This document shows positions 1-5,192 of a stretch of DNA of 9,434 nucleotides, piece by piece. Position 1 is the stretch's first letter, and each line of letters begins with the position of its first letter. Below the pieces are notes generated by a model. That model had not been told where the DNA came from. It saw only the letters and a list, made by a program, of their open reading frames with translations, and made no database searches. A program made the position numbers and the translations under genes. Source of the DNA: Brevundimonas sp. GTDB lineage: Bacteria; Pseudomonadota; Alphaproteobacteria; Caulobacterales; Caulobacteraceae. Location: the NCBI GenBank assembly GCA_022712235.1, contig JALAGW010000122.1:1-9434 (forward strand), read 5' to 3'.

Positions 1-191
1 GGATCGCGTGCCGCATCCGGCTGGACATGCGGTTGGAGGATTGCCGGGTCGTCGACGAGACGCCGTCGGGCCGGGGATTCGGTCAGGCGGCGCTTGCGGC
101 ATCAAGCTATTTCCGCTTTCGTCCTCCCACGCGCGACGGCCGCCCTGTTGAAGGCCGCGAGATCACTGTGGGCGTGGAGTTCATGCCGTGA
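1..191 (+). CDS. TonB-type C-terminal domain protein, 3' end only
   Basis: Only the last 62 codons are present. The reading frame enters at base 3 and stops at TGA 189-191. The residues fit a TonB C-terminal fold: a Cys in the first strand, then LEDCRVVDETPSGRGFGQAAL, a strand ending YFRFRPPTRDGRPVEG, and a closing ITVGVEF strand. The GFGQAAL plus FRPPTRDG pattern is common in caulobacterial energy-transducer TonB paralogues. In that family the domain contacts outer-membrane receptors in the periplasm, while an N-terminal helix, outside this window, anchors the protein to ExbB/ExbD. Without the N-terminus I cannot tell a true energy transducer from another periplasmic protein carrying this domain. 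The gene ends 25 bases before the -35 element of the rpsM promoter, so it is probably a separate transcription unit. Confidence 0.72.
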   Translation, partial: IACRIRLDMRLEDCRVVDETPSGRGFGQAALAASSYFRFRPPTRDGRPVEGREITVGVEFMP

Positions 192-215
192 CGGGACTTG
201 CGCGGCGTGCGCCCG

Positions 216-243
216 TTGACGCGATGAGAATCCCCTGTATAAG
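216..243 (+). promoter_or_regulatory. Sigma-70-type promoter of the rpsM operon
   Basis: TTGACG (216-221) and TATAAG (238-243) are separated by 16 bases. Both hexamers match the sigma-70 consensus at five of six positions. Transcription should start near base 250, giving a leader of about 80 bases before rpsM. The promoter lies in the gap after the TonB-like gene and is the best promoter match in the window, as expected for a ribosomal protein operon. No start-site data are available here. Confidence 0.72.
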
Positions 244-318
244 GGCCGCTTCCGCGAAGGGCGCACACGTTCCAGGTCTGTTGACCGGAGCGGTTTCCGC
301 GTCTGTTGAAGCGTATCT

Positions 319-322
319 GGAG
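319..322 (+). promoter_or_regulatory. Ribosome binding site that fixes the rpsM start
   Basis: GGAG lies 6 bases upstream of GTG at 329. It favours this GTG over the in-frame ATG at 188, which would add 47 residues not found in S13 proteins and would overlap the TonB-like stop codon and the promoter. Confidence 0.75.
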
Positions 323-328
323 ATTCTC

Positions 329-697
329 GTGGCCCGTATCGCTGGCGTCAACATTCCGACCAACAAGCGCGTCGAAATCGCGCTTCAGTACATCCATGGC
401 ATCGGCGCGCACGCCGCCAAGGAAATCACCGCGAAGGTCGGCATCGAGCCCGCTCGCCGCGTCAACTCGCTGACCGATGCTGAAATCCTGCAGATCCGTG
501 AAACGATCGACAAGGACCACACCGTCGAGGGCGACCTGCGTCGCGAAACCTCGATGAACATCAAGCGTCTGATGGACCTGGCCTGCTACCGCGGCCTGCG
601 TCACCGTAAGGGCCTGCCGGTCCGCGGTCAGCGCACGCACACCAACGCCCGCACCCGCAAGGGCCCGGCCAAGCCGATCGCCGGCAAGAAGAAGTAA
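329..697 (+). CDS. rpsM: 30S ribosomal protein S13
   Basis: S13 sits in the head of the small subunit, where it contacts 16S rRNA, S19 and the large subunit (intersubunit bridges), and its C-terminal tail reaches toward the P-site tRNA. The GTG start gives 122 residues, the normal length. The N-terminus (ARIAGVNIPTNKRVEIALQYIHGIG) is the conserved S13 opening, with the helix-two-turns-helix core behind it. The basic tail contains RGLRHRKGLPVRGQRTHTNARTRKG and ends in KKK. A GGAG motif with 6-base spacing supports the GTG start. It is the first gene of the alpha operon, with rpsK following after 16 bases. In many alphaproteobacteria adk precedes rpsM; here a TonB-like gene does. Confidence 0.98.
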   Translation: MARIAGVNIPTNKRVEIALQYIHGIGAHAAKEITAKVGIEPARRVNSLTDAEILQIRETIDKDHTVEGDLRRETSMNIKRLMDLACYRGLRHRKGLPVRGQRTHTNARTRKGPAKPIAGKKK

Positions 698-713
698 GAG
701 AAAGAGCTGACCG

Positions 714-1103
714 ATGGCTAAGGAACCGGGTCGCATTAAGCGCCGCGAACGCAAGAACATCACGTCGGGCGTGGCTCACGTGAACGCCTCTTTCAACAAC
801 ACCATGATCACGATCACGGACGCCCAGGGGAACGCGATTTCCTGGTCCTCGGCCGGTCACATGGGCTTCAAGGGCTCGCGCAAGTCGACCCCTTACGCCG
901 CCCAGATGGCTGCTGAAGACGCCGGCAAGAAGGCTCAAGAGCACGGCGTGAAGACGCTGGAAGTCAACGTCTCGGGTCCGGGTTCCGGCCGTGAGTCGGC
1001 GCTTCGCGCTCTGCAAGCCGTCGGTCTGACGATCACGACCATCCGCGACGTCACCCCGATGCCGCACAATGGTTGCCGTCCGCCCAAGCGCCGCCGCGTC
1101 TAA
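714..1103 (+). CDS. rpsK: 30S ribosomal protein S11
   Basis: S11 is on the platform of the small subunit, where it binds 16S rRNA and partners S6/S18 and S7 near the E site. The product has 129 residues, the usual bacterial length. Family landmarks are visible in order: GVAHVNASFNNTMITITDAQGNAISWSSAG, then GFKGSRKSTPYAAQ, the glycine-rich VSGPGSGRESALRAL segment, and the closing TPMPHNGCRPPKRRRV. The segment PHNGCRPPK near the C-terminus is diagnostic. The purine-rich stretch before the ATG (AAAGAG, 7 bases upstream) is a modest ribosome binding site. The gene follows rpsM by 16 bases and precedes rpoA by 94 bases. The stop codon TAA is followed at once by the palindrome CGCGATCGCG (1105-1114). 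Confidence 0.98.
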   Translation: MAKEPGRIKRRERKNITSGVAHVNASFNNTMITITDAQGNAISWSSAGHMGFKGSRKSTPYAAQMAAEDAGKKAQEHGVKTLEVNVSGPGSGRESALRALQAVGLTITTIRDVTPMPHNGCRPPKRRRV

Positions 1104-1134
1104 TCGCGATCGCGTTTAAAGGCACCCCAATCTC

Positions 1135-1177
1135 CGTCGGCTCCACCATGGCCTCGTCGACAAGGCCGGAGCCGACG
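1135..1177 (+). other. Stem-loop in the rpsK-rpoA gap
   Basis: CGTCGGCTCC (1135-1144) pairs perfectly with GGAGCCGACG (1168-1177). Inside, GGCCT (1150-1154) pairs with AGGCC (1163-1167) around an 8-base loop, leaving only the 5-base bulge ACCAT on the 5' side. No T-run follows, so this is not a standard intrinsic terminator. It ends 20 bases before the rpoA start and 10 bases before the rpoA ribosome binding site. It could be a processing site, an mRNA stabiliser or a binding site for a regulatory protein. Confidence 0.7.
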
Positions 1178-1197
1178 AAATCCGTTCGAGGGACTCT

Positions 1198-2217
1198 ATG
1201 ATCGAAAGAAACTGGCAAGAGCTGATCCGTCCCGAGAAGCCGCAAGTCGAGGGCGGCTCCGACCCGCTGCGCAAGGCGCGCCTGGTCGCTGAGCCCCTCG
1301 AGCGTGGTTTCGGTGTGACGCTCGGCAACGCGCTTCGTCGCGTTCTGCTCTCCTCGCTGCAAGGCGCGGCGGTCACGGCCATCCAGATCGACGGCGTTGT
1401 TCACGAGTTCTCGTCGCTGGAAGGCGTTCGGGAAGACGTGGTCGACATCGTCCTGAACATCAAGCAACTGGCGCTGCGCATGCACGCCGAAGGCCCCAAG
1501 CGCATGACCTTGCGCGCCACGGGCCCCGGCGTCGTCACGGCGGGCCAGATCGAAGCTCCGGCTGACATCGAGGTTCTGAACCCCGATCACGTCATCTGCA
1601 CCCTGGATGACGGCGCTTCGATCCGCATGGAACTGACTGTCCAGAACGGCAAGGGCTACGTCGCCGCCGAACTGAACCGTCCGGAAGATGCGCCGATCGG
1701 CCTGATCGCCGTCGACGCCCTGTACTCGCCGGTCAAGCGCGTCGCCTATCGCGTCGAGCCGACCCGTCAGGGCCAGTCGATGGATTACGACAAGCTGATC
1801 CTGGAAGTCGAAACCAACGGCGCCGTCTCGCCGGTTGACGCGGTGGCCTACGCCGCCCGCATCCTGCAAGACCAGCTGCAGATCTTCATCACCTTCGACG
1901 AGCCGACCAAGGCTGTTGAGGCCACGGACGGCAAGCCCGACCTGCCCTTCAACCCGGCCCTGCTCAAGAAGGTCGACGAGCTGGAGCTGTCGGTCCGTTC
2001 GGCGAACTGCCTGAAGAACGACAACATCGTCTACATCGGCGACCTGATCCAGAAGACCGAGGGCGAAATGCTTCGCACCCCGAACTTCGGCCGCAAGTCG
2101 CTGAACGAGATCAAGGAAGTTCTCGCGACGATGGGCCTGTCGCTCGGCATGGACGTGCCGAACTGGCCGCCCGAAAACATCGAAGACCTGGCCAAGAAGT
2201 TCGACGACCAGATCTGA
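1198..2217 (+). CDS. rpoA: DNA-directed RNA polymerase subunit alpha
   Basis: The alpha subunit dimerises to scaffold beta and beta', and its C-terminal domain binds UP-element DNA and activators. The product has 339 residues, typical for alphaproteobacteria. The N-terminal domain (about 1-235) includes GFGVTLGNALRRVLLSSL (37-54) and ends near QLQIFITFDEP. A linker of roughly 20 residues follows. The C-terminal domain (about 255-325) contains VRSANC (266-271), YIGDLIQKTE, TPNFGRKSLNEIKEVL and GMDVPNWPP. R267, N270 and C271 correspond to E. coli R265, N268 and C269, so the DNA-contact residues are kept. GAGGGA (1188-1193) lies just upstream of the ATG. The start codon overlaps the stop of a 17-codon upstream reading frame as ATGA. 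A 10-bp stem-loop sits upstream of the ribosome binding site. Confidence 0.99.
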   Translation: MIERNWQELIRPEKPQVEGGSDPLRKARLVAEPLERGFGVTLGNALRRVLLSSLQGAAVTAIQIDGVVHEFSSLEGVREDVVDIVLNIKQLALRMHAEGPKRMTLRATGPGVVTAGQIEAPADIEVLNPDHVICTLDDGASIRMELTVQNGKGYVAAELNRPEDAPIGLIAVDALYSPVKRVAYRVEPTRQGQSMDYDKLILEVETNGAVSPVDAVAYAARILQDQLQIFITFDEPTKAVEATDGKPDLPFNPALLKKVDELELSVRSANCLKNDNIVYIGDLIQKTEGEMLRTPNFGRKSLNEIKEVLATMGLSLGMDVPNWPPENIEDLAKKFDDQI

Positions 2218-2228
2218 TCATCAACCCT

Positions 2229-2260
2229 CCGCCCAGCGCCAGACGGCGCGGATGGGGCGG
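2229..2260 (+). other. Stem-loop in the rpoA-rplQ gap
   Basis: CCGCCC (2229-2234) pairs with GGGCGG (2255-2260), and inside it GCGCC (2236-2240) pairs with GGCGC (2245-2249) around the loop AGAC. The halves are offset by one base on the left and five on the right. TTAGAATG follows, which is not a terminator U-tract. The structure is 12 bases behind the rpoA stop. A processing or mRNA-stability element, or a weak attenuator lowering rplQ relative to rpoA, are possible readings. Confidence 0.5.
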
Positions 2261-2332
2261 TTAGAATGAAAAGGCCCCAGGTCCCGCCCCTTTGATTAGG
2301 CCGGAAACCAGGGTTGAGTAGGAGAGACCCCG

Positions 2333-2749
2333 ATGCGCCACGGCGCCGCTTACCGCAAGCTCGGCCGTACGGTCAGCCACCGCCAAGCCATGTTCGCCAA
2401 CATGGCCGCCTCGCTGATCAAGCACGAGCAGATCACGACCACCCTGCCGAAGGCGAAGGAACTGCGTCCCTTCGTTGAGAAGCTGGTCACGCTCGCCAAG
2501 AAGGGCGACCTGCACGCTCGTCGTCAGGCCATCAGCGCCGTCCGCGACGTGCCGCAAGTCGGCAAGCTGTTCGAAACGATCGGCCCGCGCTACGCCGAAC
2601 GTTCGGGCGGTTACATCCGCATCATGAAGGCCGGCTTCCGTCACGGCGACAACGCCGCGATGGCCGTGATCGAGTTCGTCGATCGCGACGTTGAAGCCAA
2701 GGGCAAGGACTCCGGTCCGGTCTTCGCCATCGAGGGCGACGAAGCCTGA
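2333..2749 (+). CDS. rplQ: 50S ribosomal protein L17
   Basis: L17 binds 23S rRNA on the solvent side of the large subunit, near the exit tunnel. The product has 138 residues. The conserved opening MRHGAAYRKLGRTVSHRQAMFANMAASLIKHEQITTTLPKAKELRP covers the N-terminal half, and SGGYIRIMKAGFRHGDNAAMAVIEFVD ends the folded core. About 20 residues follow as a charged tail ending in GDEA, which makes it slightly longer than the E. coli protein (127 residues). GGAG (2321-2324), 8 bases upstream of the ATG, supports the start. It is the last gene of the alpha operon: a strong terminator begins 25 bases after its stop codon. The gap to rpoA (115 bases) holds a hairpin but no promoter I can recognise. 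Confidence 0.98.
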   Translation: MRHGAAYRKLGRTVSHRQAMFANMAASLIKHEQITTTLPKAKELRPFVEKLVTLAKKGDLHARRQAISAVRDVPQVGKLFETIGPRYAERSGGYIRIMKAGFRHGDNAAMAVIEFVDRDVEAKGKDSGPVFAIEGDEA

Positions 2750-2774
2750 TCGGCTTCTTCAACTCGAAGACATG

Positions 2775-2807
2775 AAAGGGCGGCTGGAGCGATCCAGCCG
2801 CCTTTTT
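2775..2807 (+). terminator. Intrinsic terminator of the rpsM-rplQ operon
   Basis: GGCGGCTGGA (2779-2788) pairs perfectly with TCCAGCCGCC (2793-2802) around the tetraloop GCGA, and TTTTT (2803-2807) follows. The A-run before the stem can pair with the T-run, so it could also act on minus-strand transcripts. It is the clearest terminator in the window. Confidence 0.93.
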
Positions 2808-2809
2808 CA

Positions 2810-2838
2810 TTGTCCGCCGCGACGCCGGGGGCGATAGA
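2810..2838 (+). promoter_or_regulatory. Candidate promoter for a leaderless acetyltransferase mRNA
   Basis: TTGTCC (2810-2815) and GATAGA (2833-2838) are separated by 17 bases. A start site seven bases after the -10 element would be base 2845, the A of the ATG. No Shine-Dalgarno motif stands before this ATG, which agrees with a leaderless transcript. The -10 match is only moderate. Confidence 0.35.
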
Positions 2839-2844
2839 GCGCCC

Positions 2845-3315
2845 ATGAGCACGCCTGAAGATCGCATCGTCGCCTACACGTCCGCCGGCCGGGCCGCCTG
2901 GAAGGCCCTGAACACGGGATGGCTGGTCGAAGGCGGGTTCGCTCTGGAGGCCAAGGACCATCTGACGCTGGATGACCCTGAAGGGCAGATCCTGGCCAGG
3001 GGCGGGCATATCTTCTTTGCCGAGCGGGACGGGGTTCCGGTCGGCTGTTGCGGTCTGATCGCCATGAACGACGGCGGCTATGAGGTCACCAAGATGACGG
3101 TGCGGCCGGAGGCGCGGGGCGGCGGGCTGGCGTTGCGGCTGCTGGAGGCCTGTGAGGCGGCGGCGCGGGACGCGGGCGCGCACCGCCTCTATCTGGAGAC
3201 CAGCTCGACCCTGGGGCCGGCTCTAGGTCTTTACGCCCGCTTCGGCTTTGTGAACCTGCCGCCCCAGCCGACGCCCTACGCGCGCGCCGATGTCTGGATG
3301 GAGAAGCGGCTGTAG
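2845..3315 (+). CDS. GNAT family N-acetyltransferase
   Basis: The product has 156 residues and is a single GNAT domain, which transfers an acetyl group from acetyl-CoA to an amine. Motif A reads KMTVRPEARGGGLALRLLEACE (83-104). Within it, R91-G-G-G-L-A96 fits the R/Q-x-x-G-x-G/A loop that binds the CoA pyrophosphate. The strand HIFFAERDGVPVGCCGLI (55-72) is the usual central hairpin. ETSSTLGPALGLYARFGF (118-135) is motif B, with the common Y-x-x-F-G-F ending. The substrate cannot be read from the sequence; small molecules, amino acids and peptide N-termini are all possible. The protein appears cytoplasmic, with no signal peptide. It starts 38 bases after the rplQ terminator, has no clear ribosome binding site, and converges on the ABC permease gene with only 6 bases between the stop codons. 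Confidence 0.88.
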   Translation: MSTPEDRIVAYTSAGRAAWKALNTGWLVEGGFALEAKDHLTLDDPEGQILARGGHIFFAERDGVPVGCCGLIAMNDGGYEVTKMTVRPEARGGGLALRLLEACEAAARDAGAHRLYLETSSTLGPALGLYARFGFVNLPPQPTPYARADVWMEKRL

Positions 3316-3324
3316 CGGCCGCTA
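3313..3324. other. 12-base palindrome joining two convergent stop codons
   Basis: TAGCGGCCGCTA is a perfect palindrome. Its left TAG is the stop of the acetyltransferase gene. Its right CTA is the complement of the TAG stop of the permease gene. There is no room for a terminator between the genes, so each transcript should extend into the antisense of the other. Confidence 0.8.
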
Positions 3325-4179
3325 CTCCTTCGACAGGTCCTGGCGGGTGAACCACCAGAGCGACAGGCCAAAGGGGATGAAGCTCCACAGGGCCAGGCTG
3401 GCGACGGCGCGCCAGACGAGACCTTCCTGCAGGACGGCTGCGGGGACGCCGCCCAGAACGACTGACTTCAGCGCCTCATAGGCCGCGCCGGGGAAGACCA
3501 GCAGCGTCTGCCAGTCGATCGTGCTCCAACCCAGCAGCGGAGTGGCGCCGATCAGGAGGCTCTGGGCTGCGCCGACGGCGAGAGGCACAAAGAGGGCGGC
3601 CAATTGCGAGCGGGTGAGCGCCGCCGCGAGCAGGCTGAGCAGCAGGAACTGGACCACGCGCACATAGGCCAGCAGGAACAGCAGGCCGAAGGTTCGCGCC
3701 TCTTCGCCGCCGAAGCGGAACACCAGGTCCTTGTCGAGAACGACGCCCTTGATGACGGCGCCGAGCAGGGCCGCGAGCAGGAAGAGGCCGAGCCCCGCCA
3801 GGGTCATCAGCTTGACCGTGCCGACCTTGCCCATGATCAGGTTGGGGCGGCTGTTGCGGGCGGTGATCAGACGCCAGGTCTCCCAGCGGTAGTCGCTGGA
3901 GAAGACGGTCGCCGCGCCGATCAGCAGAAAGGCCAGCAGGGCGGGGTTGGCCAACTGGCCGGCGGCGGACAGCAGGGTGTCGCCCAGATCAAGGGCGGCG
4001 CGGGCCGAGGCCAGCTGTGGCGGCAACTGGTCCGCCATGCGGTCGACCTTGGCGTCGATGACAGCGCCGCCGATCAGGGCGGCCAGCCACACCAGCGGCA
4101 CGAAGATCAGGCTCCATGACAGGACCGTGCGGTTTCGTGTCAGCCGATAGGCTTCGGAGCGGACGGCGTCAGCCAGCAT
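3322..4179 (-). CDS. ABC-2 type transporter permease
   Basis: The product has 285 residues with about six hydrophobic segments, near 20-42, 78-96, 122-145, 163-188, 192-212 and 256-278. This is the ABC-2 permease layout. Between segments 2 and 3, DYRWETWRLITARNSRPNLIMGKV resembles the cytoplasmic coupling region of this family (E, T, SR and K spaced as in E-x-G-T...P-x-S-R...K). The start at 4179 is chosen because GGGAGG (complement of 4186-4191) sits 6 bases upstream; an upstream in-frame ATG at 4203 would add 8 residues. The gene overlaps the end of the ATPase gene by 11 bases, implying translational coupling. The two proteins would form an exporter in the inner membrane. Lipid, peptide antibiotic, or a role in membrane-protein maintenance are all possible; the substrate is not evident. 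Confidence 0.85.
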   Translation of the reverse strand: MLADAVRSEAYRLTRNRTVLSWSLIFVPLVWLAALIGGAVIDAKVDRMADQLPPQLASARAALDLGDTLLSAAGQLANPALLAFLLIGAATVFSSDYRWETWRLITARNSRPNLIMGKVGTVKLMTLAGLGLFLLAALLGAVIKGVVLDKDLVFRFGGEEARTFGLLFLLAYVRVVQFLLLSLLAAALTRSQLAALFVPLAVGAAQSLLIGATPLLGWSTIDWQTLLVFPGAAYEALKSVVLGGVPAAVLQEGLVWRAVASLALWSFIPFGLSLWWFTRQDLSKE

Positions 4180-5092
4180 GGAGGGCCTCCCGGACCTGAG
4201 CATCGGTGCGCGCCGGACCGGTCTCGGCCATGAAGACGCTTTCCAGATCGGCGCCGACCCAGCGGGCTTCGTCGATGTCCACGCCCTGTTCGATCAGGGC
4301 GCGCAGCAGGCCAGGCCCCTCGGCGCGCGGAATGGCGGCCAGAACGGCATCGCCGTCCAGCGACCCCTTGTCGCCCAGGACGCCCATGATCTTGGCCAGC
4401 GGCGTGGCCGACAGGCGCAGGCGCTCGCCCGAGGCGGTCAGTTCGCTGACCTTGCCCTCGGCGGCCAGCTTGCCGCGATTGAATATGGCGACGCGGTCGC
4501 AGACGCGCTGGACCTCGAGCAGTTGGTGGCTGGCCAGGATGATGGTCGCGCCGTCGTCGTCGGCCAGGCTGCGGATCAGGGCGCGCATCTCCTGGATGCC
4601 GGGCGGGTCCATGCCGCTGGTCGGCTCATCCAGAATGACGAGATCGGGCTTGGTCATCAGGGCGGCGGCGACGCCGAGGCGCTGCATCATGCCGACCGAG
4701 AAGCCGCGCACCTTGCGGTTCGCCGCCTCGGTCAGGCCGACCCGATCCAGCCAGGCGTCGATGGCCGCGTCTTTTCCCATGCCGTGCGCGAGCGCCAGCC
4801 ATTCCAGCACCTGACGCGCTGTCATGTAGGGCGGAAAGCGGGGCGTCTCGATCATGGAGCCGATGCGGCGCATGACGGCGGGATCGCCCGCGTGCTGGCC
4901 CAGGACCCGCACCTGACCCACTGTTGGCCGGATCAGGCCCAGCAGGATGCGGAACAGGGTGGACTTGCCGGCGCCGTTCGGCCCGAGAACGCCGTAAACC
5001 CCGCCGCGCGGAATGGAGAGGCTGAGTCCGTCGAGCGCGCGCACGGCGCCATAGGTCTTGGTCAGGCCCGTCGTTTCGATAACTGCGGTCAT
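4169..5092 (-). CDS. ABC transporter ATP-binding protein
   Basis: The product has 307 residues and supplies ATP hydrolysis for the permease encoded just downstream. The Walker A motif is GPNGAGKST (37-45). The Q-loop region reads IGSMIETPRFPPYMTARQVLEW, with E82 where many ABC proteins have Gln, as is common in BcrA/drug-exporter ATPases. The signature is FSVGMMQR (131-138). Walker B is LVILDEPTSGMDP, with catalytic E156, and the switch His is H189 in ASHQ. Residues from about 225 form a C-terminal extension typical of ABC-2 exporter ATPases. The ATG at 5092 opens directly into TAVIETTGLTKTYGAVRAL, the usual start of this fold. An earlier in-frame ATG at 5305 would run through the divergent lipoprotein gene and is rejected. 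I see no good ribosome binding site. The gene is divergent from the phosphodiesterase gene across a 100-base gap. Confidence 0.93.
   Translation of the reverse strand: MTAVIETTGLTKTYGAVRALDGLSLSIPRGGVYGVLGPNGAGKSTLFRILLGLIRPTVGQVRVLGQHAGDPAVMRRIGSMIETPRFPPYMTARQVLEWLALAHGMGKDAAIDAWLDRVGLTEAANRKVRGFSVGMMQRLGVAAALMTKPDLVILDEPTSGMDPPGIQEMRALIRSLADDDGATIILASHQLLEVQRVCDRVAIFNRGKLAAEGKVSELTASGERLRLSATPLAKIMGVLGDKGSLDGDAVLAAIPRAEGPGLLRALIEQGVDIDEARWVGADLESVFMAETGPARTDAQVREALHAG
4186..4191 (-). promoter_or_regulatory. Ribosome binding site that fixes the permease start
   Basis: On the minus strand GGGAGG stands 6 bases before the ATG at 4179, inside the end of the ATPase gene. It favours this start over the ATG at 4203. 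Confidence 0.7.
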
Positions 5093-5169
5093 GCAATCGA
5101 GCTTGGCCCGGTGGGGATAAGCCGACAAGCCGTCTTCTGCCTGTCGCAGATTAAGCTTAGGCAATCTCC

Positions 5170-5186
5170 CCGAAGTCGCTTCGGAG
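5170..5186 (+). promoter_or_regulatory. Hairpin overlapping the ribosome binding site of the phosphodiesterase gene
   Basis: CCGAAG (5170-5175) pairs with CTTCGG (5179-5184) around a TCG loop. The 3' arm contains the GG of the GGAG motif (5183-5186) that stands 6 bases before the ATG at 5193. With a small bulge, CT (5166-5167) can also pair with AG (5185-5186), hiding the whole motif. The structure could limit translation initiation. Confidence 0.45.
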
Positions 5187-5192
5187 TTTCTC

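Noticed and set aside
188..328. 47-residue extension of S13 from the ATG at 188
   Set aside because: S13 is normally about 122 residues, the extension covers the promoter, and GGAG stands before the GTG at 329.
1105..1114. Palindrome CGCGATCGCG just after the rpsK stop codon
   Set aside because: It is too short and GC-typical to be called an element; such palindromes are frequent in GC-rich genomes.
2265..2294. Tiny frame starting at ATG 2265 in the rpoA-rplQ gap
   Set aside because: It has 9 codons, no ribosome binding site and no coupling to rplQ; expected by chance.
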